A stretch of DNA of 64,000 nt from Prostheceraeus crozeri (lineage: Eukaryota > Platyhelminthes > Polycladida > Euryleptidae), in contig CAJQUW010011522.1 of assembly GCA_907163375.1 (NCBI GenBank), positions 1 through 64,000 on the forward strand. Direction: 5' to 3'. Every line of letters starts with the position of its first letter. The stretch's first letter is position 1. Below, in pieces: positions 34,302-46,801 of the stretch. Both the position numbers and the translations under genes were made by a program. The notes under the pieces are model-generated. The model was not told the origin of the DNA, ran no database searches, and worked only from the letters and a program-made list of their open reading frames with translations.

Positions 34302-36332
34302 AATCAACAGCTAAAATTACTTTCACGGTGTTTTACAGTCTGAACTGTAAGTATCCGTAAAAACAGACGTTTGTGTTATCTGACATGAACGGATTTTAAC
34401 TGTTACGTCACCCCAGATCACGTTGTGACGTCATCATTTTAACAAATATTTACGAATATTTTCTGTTTAACTTAGCTGTCATTTGTTGACGATGTACACC
34501 TTACAGGACGGAATAAAGAGCTGCAGTATAGTGAACTTTTATTCATATGAGAGTTTTCATTGATAAGATCACTCAAAGAGAGTATTAACCATGTACATGA
34601 TCACTTTGTTATTGTGCGTGTTGACTAAGCATCTAATAATTTTGCCATTATTTGTAAAAAGTTGTATATGAATGTTAGAAGAATTAGGCTTCGATTTGCA
34701 AAGTTTGACACCTGTGGGCAATATGGCACATTCTGTTTCTTCGGAAAAGATTAGTTGTAGAACGGCACTGTTCTTTTGTTAAGTCTTTTAACAGAAATTG
34801 TTCTTATGATTGTAAAAAGCTACCGAATTTGTTTTGCATCTCTAAGTTTCACAAATCTCCTTATAAGTTCAGGTTTATGGATGTAGCGCGGAACTGTACG
34901 AGCACGCAATTGTCTATTGTTCTTAATAAACGCCTGTCGTTGATAGGAGACTTTTTAAACTTGATTGTGAAACCAAAAGAAATGATAGCGGCTTCCGTTG
35001 TTTTTGGAGTGTAAAATCGACGGAATAATTTTTAGAAATAGCAAATGATAGTAATGCCTTTTCAATACATTTTTTAATGATATTTCTACGTTGTGTACCA
35101 ACCTCAATCATAATGATATTGTTGTATATTTGTTTGAATTATTGAAGTTAGTTTTCAATTCAACGTAAAGAAGATTCCTCTGTGTTGGTTTTAAAAAGAC
35201 ATTTTTAGCTTGTAAAACATACATAAATTATAATTGCTTTAGTTTGTAAAAGTTTAGAGCCGCAATTAAGTTTGCTATTTTGGAGGTTTAGTGTTTAAAT
35301 AAGAAAAAGGTATACCTATAGGGGTAACTGTAGTCCCTTATTGGCTGATGTGTTTTTGTGTCACTGTGAGTTTGTTTTTATGAAGTCATTGTTTTCGGAT
35401 AAGAGGGTTGGACTAGCTAGACTGTTGTCGAATACCACACGTTAGATAGATGATATCTGTTTGCTCAACTATAATCATTTCGATACTTTGTTAGCTAGAA
35501 TTCATCCCCTGATTTGAAAGCAGAGAGAAATGGAACCAGAAACACTTCTTCTCAATACCTTAATGTCAAGTTGAACGTTGATCATGATGAATTGCACACC
35601 ACCGCTTTTCATAAAGTGGATAAGTTGATTTTTTTTAGCCTTTCTGGTCTGTTCACATCTTTCTTGTATAATTAGTTTTATTGTTCTGTGCGCCTAATGT
35701 TCTATTTTCTATATGCAGCAGCGTGCAAGTACCCGTTGACCGGCGTGAACGCCTATCAGTCCTTTTTAGAACTAGCATAATTAACTACTGTATTCATTAT
35801 TTTGTATTATTATCTTTTAAGTACATTAACCTGACTTCTTCCTTGATTCTTGATTACAACTAAACTTGGCGTTCTTAATCACGTGACTGTCAGCAACAAC
35901 AGGAGACTGCAATCACTTTCTGTTAACCTATCACGGAAACTCAAGCATCAATGCATCAATGCTCAACATCAAGCATCGGGCACCGGCAAAGCGGAACTGC
36001 AGACATGTCTGAGTCTGAACAAAAGAGAACAGAAGATGGAAACAAACACTCGATGAAATATTCGTGAATGTTTTAGGTCATCACCTAATAATCCTTGACA
36101 AATCACACACTCCGGAAGCGAAACAGAAAAGGAAAAAGTTTTGGCTGATTTCTCGGTCGCTTTAAAAGTTACAATAGAGCCGTTTCTTCAAGTCATTGCT
36201 GCAGTGACTATCACCGTTCATGATGATAATGAGGACTCTCTTAATTGCAATTAAGTGGATGAAATTGCCTTATGAGTAAAGATTTGATGTCACAATATTG
36301 TGAGCCAAATATTTCTGTTTCCTTGTGCAAGT
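34302..36332. other. Flank between pB1 and pB2 (copy B)
   Basis: It is nearly identical to 51,601-53,655 of copy C and keeps the empty TA site (near 35,731) that is filled in A. No supported gene. Short frames such as 34,829-35,014 (+) differ in frame or length between copies. Confidence 0.5.
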
Positions 36333-38004
36333 TTAACCCTCGCACTACGAAATGGGGTACATGTGTACCCCAGCTATAATAATTTGCAGATATCTATGAA
36401 CATATGTTTTCTTGATAAATTTACTCCGGAGTGTTTAAATATCTTAACTTGTTTTATATAACACTGTATTTGAAATTAGTATAAGTTTCATTTTATTAAG
36501 TGTTTTCAACGACTTATTACATGTGGGGTACACGTGTACCCCTTTTCGGTGTCCATGGTCACTTTTTTCTTCATGCATCATCAAGATAAAAAATCAAACT
36601 ATGTCCACGTAACTTCTCATTCAGCTTGACTAAATGAGAAAATGATATCAGATGTTCAGTTTTTATTGGATTTACATTTTTCTCGTTGCATTCGTGCCCG
36701 TAGCAAGAAAGGGGGAGGGGGGTCTGCCTAGGGGCGCAGGTTTCCATTATAATTGCGCCTCAGTGGTAGGGTAAAAATTATAACTGGGGCCTGGCGGTAC
36801 AAAATATGGTCTTGCCCACGGCCGCAGGAAAGCCTTGTTGCGGCCGCGATGGTATTTCATGTAGGTCTTCTCGTCAGCTTTTCAGAGAAAGATTAGCAGA
36901 AATTCATTTCCACGAAATGTATCGAAACCGTCATGATCATCAAGGTTGTGTGAAGCGAGTCATGCAACACTCACGCATACAATTCATCTGTCATGTAACT
37001 GAATGAAAATCTTTTCTTCGCGGGCAGCACGGACAAAGCGTTCGGAAAATCAATACTTACAACAGCTTTTGTGTGTGCGATTGCGCATTCACGTGCCTTC
37101 GTGGGGAAGGCAAATCATGACGTAGTGCAGAGCCAATGAGTGAATGAGCGTCGCTCGCGGATTACGCTCTTGCTGGCGAGGCCCATTTTTCTTGTTTGTC
37201 GATTCAGCGATGGCGGCTAAGTACGCAGCAAGGATAGCAGAATTGATTGCTCACAGTGATAGCGAGGATGACCAAGATGATTTTCTGAATGATATCGAAG
37301 ACGATGAAGAACAAGATATTGTTGAAATTGACAACCGAAGTGAGACTTCCTGCTCCGAAGAGAGTGACAATACCTTCGAAGATCATAGTGAAAACGAAGA
37401 GGATAACTTCAAAGGCAAAGATGGACCTACCTGGTCAGGTCGCCCTCCTCATTCTTCATCCTATCGACGTCACAATCTGGTAAGAGTGAGATCAGGAGTG
37501 AAAATACCTATTCAGAACTGTATAGAACCGATTGACTTTTTCTCTTGCCTATTTACTCCGACAATGATTCGTCATATTGTTCAATGCACTAATCGAAGAA
37601 TGCCTGATCAAATAGAAGAAGTCTGTGATAAAGAAATAATGGCATATTTTGGTCTGCTTCTTCTTTTTTTGGAGTGACAAAAAAGCGAAAAGTTGATATT
37701 GCCGAAATATGGAAGCGAACTTCGATTCATTGTTTGGAGATCGCTGCATTAGCCATGCCTTGAGACAGATTTATGCAAATCAGTCGTTTTATAACTTTTG
37801 ATGACGTCTCTTGTCGTACTTCGAATTGTGGCAAGTTTTACAAAATGGATTACATCTTCCAATAATTTAAAAACAATATTCGTACAGCTTACGAGCCTGA
37901 ATCACACGTGTGTGTAGATGAGACTTTGTACTCTTTCAGAGGTCATTGTCGCTTTCGACAATATATGAAAACCAAGCCTGCGAGATATGGTTTGAAATAT
38001 TTCT
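36333..38004 (+). mobile_element. piggyBac element pB2, 3'-truncated (copy B)
   Basis: It starts with TTAA and CCCTCGCACTACGAAATGGG and the palindrome GGGGTACATGTGTACCCC. A second palindrome, GGGGTACACGTGTACCCC, lies at about 36,524. A G-run near 36,711 and GC-rich text around 36,780-36,850 match copy C. Similarity to C stops at 38,004 in the transposase, which is the right edge of copy B. Confidence 0.9.
37210..38004 (+). pseudogene. piggyBac transposase pB2, truncated (copy B)
   Basis: It is open from MAAKYAAR to about 37,677, then has a one-base loss in the TTTTTTT run and later a stop (TGA at 37,761 in place of Arg). The first catalytic region (DETLYSFRG) is reached near 37,920, after which the gene is cut off at 38,004. 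An upstream in-frame Met at 37,144 exists, but the Met at 37,210 aligns with the pB1 start. It is dead. Confidence 0.87.
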
Positions 38005-40514
38005 CTCGAATGGTTTGAAAATTGGCGAAGAACACGGAAATTTCTTTGTTTTTCGAAGCCAACTTCGACTACTACGCACCAAAAGCTCAAAATATTGCCG
38101 TGAATGTGTGTCATGCGACATGCAACATGTCGCCAATATATTGCATTGATAGTTAGTGACTGGCTGTAATCCTCAATATCTGACCGCTATGGAGTCAAAG
38201 ATTAATGCAATTTAACCTGTTAAATATCAATTAAAGGGCACTTTTCCAACTGTCCAATCCACTTTTCCAAACAGTGTGATAAATATAGGTAGATAATTTG
38301 TCAACTGCAATGCTTCAGTAACAACAATCATCCCATTGTTGTTATGTGAAATAGGCTTCATTTTTCTCATTCTGAAGAATGGCTTCCTGTAAATTGAGTG
38401 AGGCATTCCGTTAAACTCTATCATTTTGCTTGATTCTGACGAGTTTTAAGAACAGGCTCGATCGCCTGAGTGGAACAGGAGTTCATTTTTTAAGATACAG
38501 ATAAGCAAAGGTTGATAAATTATACCTGCTGATCCAAGAAACTATAGTAAGCTCAGCTCAATGGGAAACATGTACGATGAAAACAGAATGAACATGACGC
38601 TGGAAGCAGCAGAAGCTATCTTTTTTCTAAATCATAATGACTGCATTTGTTTTTTCCCTGGCAGTGTGCTTTTATAATAACAAGCTTACTCTGTTGTCAG
38701 TGGATATCCTAACATCCAGGATTTTCAACATCCAATGTGGTAACAAGCAAGTTTTTAATGCGATTAGATAAGATGGATATTTGTTTATCAGTAGACAATG
38801 AGATTGTGTCCTGCCGGTGGATTGTCACACAAGTTGTCAATCAATTGATATGCCTTTGATAATTCAGATTAAAGCTAGTCAGACAGGATAAACACAAAGT
38901 GATGACATACTAAAATATGACTAAAATTGATGACTTAGATTCATGAAGAGGAAATCGATTTTACTGTAACCATTTTAATATGCAAGAACACATCAAACCG
39001 TCATTATCAGTGTTGTGAGGATTCGCTACCTGAGACAGAAGCGACCCGAGTGAAGATATTTACGATAACATATTATAACTAGATGATTGGCGCCGTGATC
39101 GCCATTCGCCTGGAAATATCCATCTGAATAACATACTGAATCAAAAATATCACGGTAAAGAGAAAGATAGTGGAGTCAAAGATCCAAGGTCAAAGGGTCA
39201 TTTCATTTCGCATGTGGATCACAAGTTACATTGAGAAATAAAAATCAAATTCAAAAGTCAAAAAGCACTTATAACGTTGTTTCACTAACCTTGGTTTGAT
39301 CACACACGAAATTGGATCAAAGATATTAGGAATCATAGGTGATAAATCAATAATGAAGTGAAATTAAAGTGGTCAAAGAAAATGTACGCATTATGCTACT
39401 TATAATATCGGAGACAACTGAAGTAGAGACATTAAATGGAAAATTATTTGGTCAATTGATTCATGCTAATTTTCACATTATCTCTATTACACATACGAAA
39501 AAGAGGCAATGACCACATCAAGCAATTAATCGAATACAAGCGTTCGTTACCCGTATTGTGGAGACCCTTTGAAAACCAAGATGACGGAATTCAGCTATAA
39601 CGTCCCTCACGATAATTCCTCATGATTTTTTTCAAGCAGTAAGTATATGTCTCATGAAATTTCATGTGAATTCGGAGCGCTTTCGCATGAAATATCTCAT
39701 CAAATTTAGTGATTTTCTCAAAAATCTCATCAAAATATCTAGTGTTGCTTTTTCATCTTTCTGAATAATTTTTTTTTTTTTGGTATATGGTTCATGAGGC
39801 TTATATAGACTGGCCAAGTTGCCCCAGAACCTTTCGACGCCATACCCCCAATACATGATAAATCATGATGAAACACGGCACAGTGATTGCATATATTTCT
39901 ATTTTCAGCATCTAGCAGTCATAGTCATTGGTTGCAAAATCAAACTATTTATGCATCATTTCGAAAAGGCTGTTGCAGATCGCCATAATATATTCTACAT
40001 TTGTCCTTTCTATTATTTATAGACTAAACTTGGAGATTCTTATCGATTGAATAATTTTTCTTGTGATTCTTTCCTTTCGCGGCTAGAATGCATAACTCAC
40101 TACTTATCAACTTGTTGCATGTAGGCCTACCATAATGTTATGATTACTTTCACAAAAACTCACGAATGCTCATGATTTCCCATAAAGAATTATGAGATAT
40201 TTATTATTCTCATTAATGGTCTCATTACCACTCATTATATTTTCATAAAAATATCATGAGTAAAATATTTCCTTGTGATGATCTCATCAATCCGCATTAA
40301 AGTTCATAAGTTCTCATGAAAAACTTTTGTGGGTGAACATGAATGCCCCGTGAATGCATTATGGTAATAGAATGGAAATACGAATCGTAGAGGCCGCTAT
40401 GATTCGAAAAGATAATGAACAAAACATAAAACTAATGAATATCCAAAAACATCTAAAAAGAATGAAATTAACGTAAACACTGTAACATTAAGAAATCAGG
40501 ATAATATGAAATAT
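38005..40514. other. Stretch between copies B and C
   Basis: This holds 2.5 kb without a gene I can support. It could be the left continuation of the duplicated unit, because the matching part of copy A would lie before the window. It contains a 27-mer shared with copy C (39,027-39,053) and a stretch rich in CATGA/TCATG words (about 39,597-40,330), annotated separately. Confidence 0.5.
39597..40330. repeat. CATGA/TCATG-rich stretch, possible non-autonomous element
   Basis: Short words such as CTCATGA, TCATGAAA and TCTCATCA are strongly over-represented in both orientations near both ends. They suggest a diverged terminal inverted-repeat structure. No target duplication or exact ends were found. 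Confidence 0.3.
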
Positions 40515-41027
40515 ATTATGGCCAGTGTGAAAGAAACTTGAACATAAATGTGTTAATAGCTATTTCCGCAACTAGTGCATGATAACTTCTTTATAGAATT
40601 CTGCGAGTTAGATGTCTTAAATACCCGATCCCGTTGGGTGAGCGATATTTAAATCTAACGAGTTCGAATGCCATGGTGAAGCAATCCTATGCACGAGTTG
40701 CGTAAGGAACATCATTTGCCGACGTACTATGATGATCAAGGGTATTTGAATAGAAATCTTGCCTCATCAATCGTGAAAATATCTATTCACAGATCTGTAG
40801 TCTCTACTACCAATGCAGGATATAAGAACACTCATAATTGGCATAGATTACGCTCTTTCCCCTGCGGGCAATAATCTGCTTTACAGGTCAAATAGCCAAT
40901 CTACCAGACATGCACGGAGACAAATGAACTTCTTCATCTTTGGCTCCGCTACCCCTTCCTTTCACCCATAATCACTTTCGGCATGATTTACCAAGTGAAA
41001 TTAAAAAATGAAAAGTTGGAAAAAAGA

Positions 41028-41056
41028 TTTATTGACTTGATGCTTCAAGTTTTATT
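41028..41056 (-). promoter_or_regulatory. Candidate poly(A) signals of receptor gene C
   Basis: These are the counterparts of 514-542: two minus-strand AATAAA hexamers (plus-strand TTTATT at 41,028-41,033 and 41,051-41,056) downstream of the receptor stop codon. Confidence 0.4.
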
Positions 41057-41209
41057 ATTAGTGAGACTACGTTCTATAAAGACTATGTTCTCTTCCTTCG
41101 AGACATCAATTTATCACATGCTTATTTTATCTTCATTCTATAAATGATATTTTGCATCTTTACAGGCTGCTCCTCATCAGGTGATAACTTAATCAAGTTC
41201 CAGTAGAGG

Positions 41210-42532
41210 CTAAAATATATTGACCAGGATGATAATGGCCACAACACACATGAGAAACAGAATGCGATCAACCAATATTATCACCTCACTCCAGCCGCAA
41301 CGATCGTCCCTGTCTTGATGCTCCTTCAATGAGGAAAGACTGTCATTGGCATCTTCAACAACATCGGTGATATTTGCAGTGGAATTATATTCTTCCTCTT
41401 CAACCAAATTCTGCAGTTTCTCAATATCATGGCGTCGGTCTCTTATTTCAGCAATCCATTTCAAGAGGAAGTTCAGTGAAGATTGAAAATTCAGGCATGA
41501 GGCCGCACTGCCAAAGCAATCTGTTTTAGAAGATTTCCATTGGAGACCATGCGCTATCAGACACCAGAATAGAACAACAACTTGCAGTAGAAGAAAAGAC
41601 ACCTCCAATTTCATCGGAATAGGGAGAGGAAGTGGCGATTCTGCTTTCTGGATCATGTTTCCGGTGGCCATAATCAGTCCAAGTATTCCGACAGTCACAC
41701 GATGTCCACCATCTATGGTCATCAATAATTGACTTGGTATTATTAAAGCTAAGGCCAAATTAATCATCAACACTGGACTTGAATCATGCGGTTCATGTTG
41801 AGTGAGATTAAAGCGCATTAAAATGTAATTTCCAATGCTCGTCGCTCTTAGTATGTAAGACACATCAGAATTCTTCCAGACTTTAGGACCACTTACCAGT
41901 GCATATTCTGCATGTATACTTTCACAAGGTTTCAATTCTGACAGTGTCAGATTTCTTTCTATGAGAATTCTGTAAACTCTGGCCACACATTTCATTTTCA
42001 ATGACTTTGGAAACCAGAATTTCAGGGAACAGTCAAAGTTTTTATTTGTTCTCATAAAGCACCTCTCTTCCACCTGGTACCAGAATGTGTGATAAACCAC
42101 TCCGTCTTTCCGTATTGCCATTAAATCGTGTTCGTATGCGGTATTACCGTTCATCAATATACCTGATTTTGGCATCCAGAACTTCATTTTCTTAATATGA
42201 CCGAAATGGATCATATTTAGCTTGCTATTCCATAATTTGTGCTCCGCGACTTTCCAAGCCAGCTCTATATTAACAGTCATGGTCGTAGTGCCATCTTTCT
42301 CATTGACATCATGTATCTCTTCTATCGTTGGAGTCACATATACAGTTTTATTATTGGCTGTGATCTGAGACACTTTAGCTTGACTGAAGATTGTTTGAAG
42401 TCTCTCTTGTTCTGCTTTATAATATGGCTTTTCTTGGTTTGGAACTTCTCCAGCAATTGAGTGCAGACTGCCAATCAAATGATTATAGAAGAATAGAAAA
42501 ATGTACAGAATGATGTGAGATCGTATATGCAT
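41210..42532 (-). CDS. Cys-loop ligand-gated ion channel subunit, intronless (copy C)
   Basis: This is a second intact copy of the 440-residue receptor subunit at 696-2018, with the same signal peptide, extracellular domain, four membrane segments and short intracellular loop. I count five nucleotide differences. Four fall in three codons and change the protein: Ser133 to Tyr in the extracellular domain, Lys258 to Asn at the start of TM1, and Leu367 to Arg in the intracellular loop (two bases). One is silent. Both copies remain open, which fits either recent duplication or continued function. The ligand is unknown; a subunit of a larger multi-subunit receptor is as likely as a homomer. Confidence 0.87.
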   Translation of the reverse strand: MHIRSHIILYIFLFFYNHLIGSLHSIAGEVPNQEKPYYKAEQERLQTIFSQAKVSQITANNKTVYVTPTIEEIHDVNEKDGTTTMTVNIELAWKVAEHKLWNSKLNMIHFGHIKKMKFWMPKSGILMNGNTAYEHDLMAIRKDGVVYHTFWYQVEERCFMRTNKNFDCSLKFWFPKSLKMKCVARVYRILIERNLTLSELKPCESIHAEYALVSGPKVWKNSDVSYILRATSIGNYILMRFNLTQHEPHDSSPVLMINLALALIIPSQLLMTIDGGHRVTVGILGLIMATGNMIQKAESPLPLPIPMKLEVSFLLLQVVVLFWCLIAHGLQWKSSKTDCFGSAASCLNFQSSLNFLLKWIAEIRDRRHDIEKLQNLVEEEEYNSTANITDVVEDANDSLSSLKEHQDRDDRCGWSEVIILVDRILFLMCVVAIIILVNIF

Positions 42533-43284
42533 TGTCAGCTATTGAGTTTGGTCCATTATCGATGTAAGTGAAATTTATATCTCCGTGAAGCAGTCGGAAT
42601 ACTGATGGAATCGTGAATTAGCACTTAAAGAATGCAAATTTCTGTCCTTATTGAGGTCAAATGAACCTATATGTAAACGCTGAGGTGAAGAACGACAATA
42701 GTACAACGCAAATGGGTGGGGTTAGGCAAGACGTTTTAACCAGCTGACTAAAACTGCCGACTGTCAAATAAACAGGACAGACCATAGTGTGTAGATAAAA
42801 TGACGATATAATGATTATTTGATTTGTCGAAGTACAGTAGTTGAGTGCAATCCTAAATGAACATCGTTGATCGTAAAACTTATTTAGTTCATGATTTGTA
42901 ATATTTATAAGTCACTATATGTTTGATGGCTGAGAGAGAATCAACTTCCCTACTGTGGCCAAAAACAATTGACAAGAAAAGGTTCTTTAACACCGGACGT
43001 GGCGCGGTACCACGCGTCTCTGTGTAAACAGTACCTTTGGTTTATTTAGGTTCTGAACGAAAATTCCGACGCGTTAGGACGCGACGCGCCGCGTCTGTGG
43101 TGAATGAACCGTTGGTGTAGAGGAGCTGTGCAAGCTCGTATGAATAAAAAACACGTACGTGTGCTTTTTCATTCATTGCATCAACTCATAAACATCGTGG
43201 GGGTCATTGCGTTTATCAGCTTGGACAAAACTAACCGGTAAGGATTTGTCCTATATGTAGAACACACCACAACTTCATAAGGAT
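42533..43284. other. Receptor upstream region (copy C)
   Basis: It is essentially identical to 2,019-2,770. No promoter motif can be singled out. Confidence 0.5.
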
Positions 43285-43747
43285 CAGAGGCAAGCAGATT
43301 CCGCTGGCGGCGGAATACTGAGGAATCTTCTTTATTTAGCGGTTAATGCGGAATCACGATTATGTAGCGAAATTTTGCTTTTTACTACTCTGAAAAGCAA
43401 TCTGTAAGTAAACTTGCAGGTTCATTTCTCGCTGTGCGCACTAATTTCGATCTCAAGCTTGCTAGTTGCTTATTGACTTTTTCCATGCGTTATTATTTTA
43501 AGGGAAAGGAGGAAAGGCGCGCGGGATAGTGTCGTAGCTTATGACGCATGTGTGTGTGAGTGTGTAGTCAACGCCAAGGAATCCTGTAGCGAGTACGGGA
43601 GATATAGCATTGAGAGTTGATGTTATCATGTGATTGGACTAGCCAAGTCATCACGTGAATGACCTTGCGCATGTAGTAGCATCCTTGGTAGGATAACTTC
43701 AGACTGGTTTCAGATCAATCTCATCTGATCATGCGTAAGAGGGAGAT

Positions 43748-44497
43748 TTAGTCCGGGAGCCAGCGTGAAGTTGTGCAGGGAACGAGGTAGTACATAAAAC
43801 TTTCACATAGCATAGTACACCTCTAACCTACTGCAAAACTTCGCGTCTGCCGGATCAGATCATTTGCTTTTCAGATATAGAGAGGATAACACAATCCTAT
43901 GTATTTCCAGTGGTAAAATTGTGACATTTAAGGTGTTGACTCCATTTTTTCGAATTTTTGCTAATAAAAGTTACACAAATTGGTATTTTGTTTAACTGGT
44001 TATTATACAAATCATCTACAGATCATGATCTTTCAAATGAGTTATCAGTCAGTGAGAGAGGATGAAGTAAAGTGTACAAACAGACACTTTTCGTTGGTGT
44101 AACTGCAAATTTTAACATAGAAATTTCAGGAAAATTGTTGATATACTTTAACGAAAAGTGTCTGTTTGTACACTTTACTTCATCCTCTGTCACTGAATGA
44201 TAACTCATTTGAAAGATCATGATCTGTAGATGATTTCTATAATAACCAGTTAAACAAAATACCAATTTGTGTAACTTTTATGAGCAAAAATTCGAAAAAA
44301 TGGAGTCAACACCTTAAATGTCACAATTTTACCACTGGAAATACATATGATTGTGTTATCCTCTCTATATCTGAAAAGCAAATGATCTGATCCGGCAGAC
44401 GCGAAGTTTTGCAGTAGGTTAGAGGTGTACTATGCTATGTGAAAGTTTTATGTACTACCTCGTTCCCTGCACAACTTCACGCTGGCTCCCGGACTAA
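43748..44497. repeat. Long foldback (348-bp arms) in hAT, copy C
   Basis: The arms at 43,748-44,095 and 44,150-44,497 are separated by a 54-nt loop. A few arm positions differ from copy A: some restore pairing (44,383 region) and others break it. The structure ends 14 bp before the transposase ATG at 44,512. Confidence 0.93.
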
Positions 44498-44511
44498 TTG
44501 TAAATGCTCGC

Positions 44512-46311
44512 ATGAGAGTGACTAAATACCCAAATGACTTATACGTCGATGGTGATCGTTTATTTTGTAAGCATTGCAGCATCGCCTTGTCTTTGAAGCT
44601 AGATACTATAAAGGGACATATTCAATCGTCACGACATCTAAAGAGAAAGAAACCGACAAATGAATCAGAAGCAAGTCCGTCGTCGAAGAGACAAATGACT
44701 TTGTCGTCGAGTTTCTCCGCTTCGCAAGAAAAAGATCAATTCAAAGAGGACTTCGTCGAAATGATGTTACAAGCCAATATACCATTGGAAAAGACTGAAA
44801 AAATTAAACCTTTTCTTCTAAAGTATTGTCGTAATGGTGGTTCATTATCTCACGCTTCTTATTTGCGGCAAAAGTTTGTCCCGCAGATTTCTGATAAGAA
44901 ACAGGCTGTCGTCAACGAACTTATTGCTGATGGTGTCCGTCGTAATGTAGTAATAGCTTTCAATCCAGACGAATCGACCGACGCTGCTGACCGCTCGCTT
45001 CTCAACATCATGCTCTCGTTTGAAGGTCAGACTTTACTGCTGCAGTCTGATTTTCTAGATGCTTCTCTCAATCATGCTGAACTCGCTCGCATCGTTTCAT
45101 CAGCAATGGCACGATTCGGTATTGAGAAATGTGTAAAACTATATATATATATATATATTACTGACAATGCTGAATACTGCTACAAATCCTATACTGATAT
45201 TTTGAGCAAGATGTATCTTGATATGCTTTGGGTACCTTGCGCTGCTCACTTTGTAAATCTCTGCGCTGGGCTCGAACTTGGCAAACCTTTTTTGAACTGA
45301 CAAACAAATTTCTACATCTTATGCACCGCCTATTTAAGAAAAAGACAACATCTTCTCGCCCACGTCGTTGGATTGAGTTCCTGAAGAGACAAGGTATTCA
45401 ATCTCCACGTCAGTCTCCGAGACCTGGGTTCACAAGATGGACAGCATGGTATTCAGCTGTGATCTATTACCTATTACCTTGAATTCCTTAAGATTATCCA
45501 TGATTTTGTTTCCAAGGAACGTTAAACGTGTGGAACTTCCTACATTGATGAACTGTGTGACATCTTTCAAGACAAATCTTCCATTTCGCAACTTGAGATA
45601 GAACTATCTTTTATCAGCGACAATGCGGGAAGAATGGTTCAAGTGATCGAGTTATTTGAGCGAAAGGACATTCCAATTGCGAATCTCGCGCATGATTCTT
45701 TGAAAATCTTAAAAGCTTTTCTGGAAAATGGAAAAGCCCCCTCATTCAACTTCAGCACCCAAACCGATCCGCTTCTGAACAGCAAGTCGCAAAAGGAGAA
45801 ATCATCCTGGCACAAGTCTTTCCCTATGGCATACGATACGGCGCTATCGAAATTGACAAAGCATTTGAAACGTCATACTGCGATGGATTTTATTGAAGCT
45901 GTTCGCGTATTTAATCCAAGGAAAATGACGTGCTTCAATACTGTTGGAGAAAAAGACATTAAGAACTTTGAAAGTGTTCATGGTTTGAAAGCCCCAAACA
46001 ATACCGTCCTCGACGAGTGGTCATCGTATTTGACTTTGTGTCGAAGCTACACCGGAGAGGATCCCCTGCAGTGGTGGGCTGATCACAAACAGGAGATGCC
46101 TTACTTATCTAGTCTGGCAAAGCAAAACTTGACACTCCCCCTAAGTAGTGCGGAAGTCGAGCGAAGCTTCAACATTTACCATCACATATTCTCAGACAGA
46201 CGCAGAACCCTTACGGAAGAAAATACAAAGAACTTATTGAATGTATATTACAATCCTTGCGTTAACAATCTAAATCTCTTCGATATTTTTACACGAAGTC
46301 TTACTATGTGA
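44512..46311 (+). pseudogene. hAT transposase, few frameshifts (copy C)
   Basis: The open piece 44,512-45,300 (262 residues) begins with a C2H2/BED-like finger (CKHC...HIQSSRH) and runs through a hAT core with ESTDAADR and CAAHFVNLCAG motifs. A frame change at about 45,290 leads into 45,228-45,482. A further break follows before 45,634-46,311, which carries FISDNAG-type core text upstream and the C-terminal dimerisation domain (LSSAEVERSFNIYHHI...R...L). At least two frameshifts prevent a full protein. The start Met sits immediately after the foldback; an upstream exon cannot be excluded. Confidence 0.87.
45140..45159. repeat. In-frame (TA)n in hAT transposase (copy C)
   Basis: A (TA)10 tract inside the coding frame, read as alternating Tyr-Ile between VKL and TDNAEY. 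In copy A it is expanded and interrupted (4,694-4,787). Confidence 0.88.
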
Positions 46312-46801
46312 CGTGTTTGTGTGTAACGTTTCTACCCACGATGGCTTTAAAAAAGGATCATGTTTTGTTTTTATATTTAAAAATTCTATGATTTTATTTA
46401 TGCTGTGCAGGCTATTCAATACATAATTATAAATACATGTACAGGTACATGAAACGCTAGATATAATTCGCTAACTAAACGGTAAATACATATGGCAGCG
46501 CACCATATTTGTTAATAGAAATGCCTTAAAAGATAAAGATAATAAAGCTTATTTACAATTTATAATGATAACATATTATGGTCGCAAGCATTCTCATTGG
46601 GTAGCCTGTAGACCAAAAATTGTCATAACGTCCATGTATAGATACGCATCAATAAGTCAAACAAAAATGGGTATTTCCAGAAAGCGTAATTCAGTGCTCA
46701 GTGATAGTAAATTGTGAAAGCGGTATTTAGCGGAATTTGAATATATCGGCCGCGGAATTTCAGTTATAGAGCAGCGGAATTTGCTTGCCTCTGATAAGGA
46801 T

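Larger units (their letters stand above)
26735..38004 (+). repeat. Partial duplicated segment, copy B
   Basis: This is a third, partial copy of the unit in the same direction as A and C. It begins abruptly near 26,735, in sequence matching about 47,262 of copy C, and ends at about 38,004 inside the second piggyBac transposase. It lacks the receptor, the hAT element and everything right of pB2. The left piggyBac ends of the three copies lie at 8,093, 27,880 and 48,414, so they are spaced by about 19.8 and 20.5 kb. B carries the only Tc1-type insertion. In pB1 it is the most diverged of the three copies, but right of pB1 it is very close to C. Confidence 0.9.
43285..46793 (+). mobile_element. 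hAT transposon (copy C)
   Basis: This 3.5-kb element has the 8-bp duplication ATAAGGAT at 43,277-43,284 and 46,794-46,801, left end CAGAGGCAAGCAGATTCCGC and right end GCGGAATTTGCTTGCCTCTG. It occupies the same target site as in copy A, so it inserted before the unit was duplicated. It holds the foldback and a transposase gene with few breaks. Confidence 0.94.
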
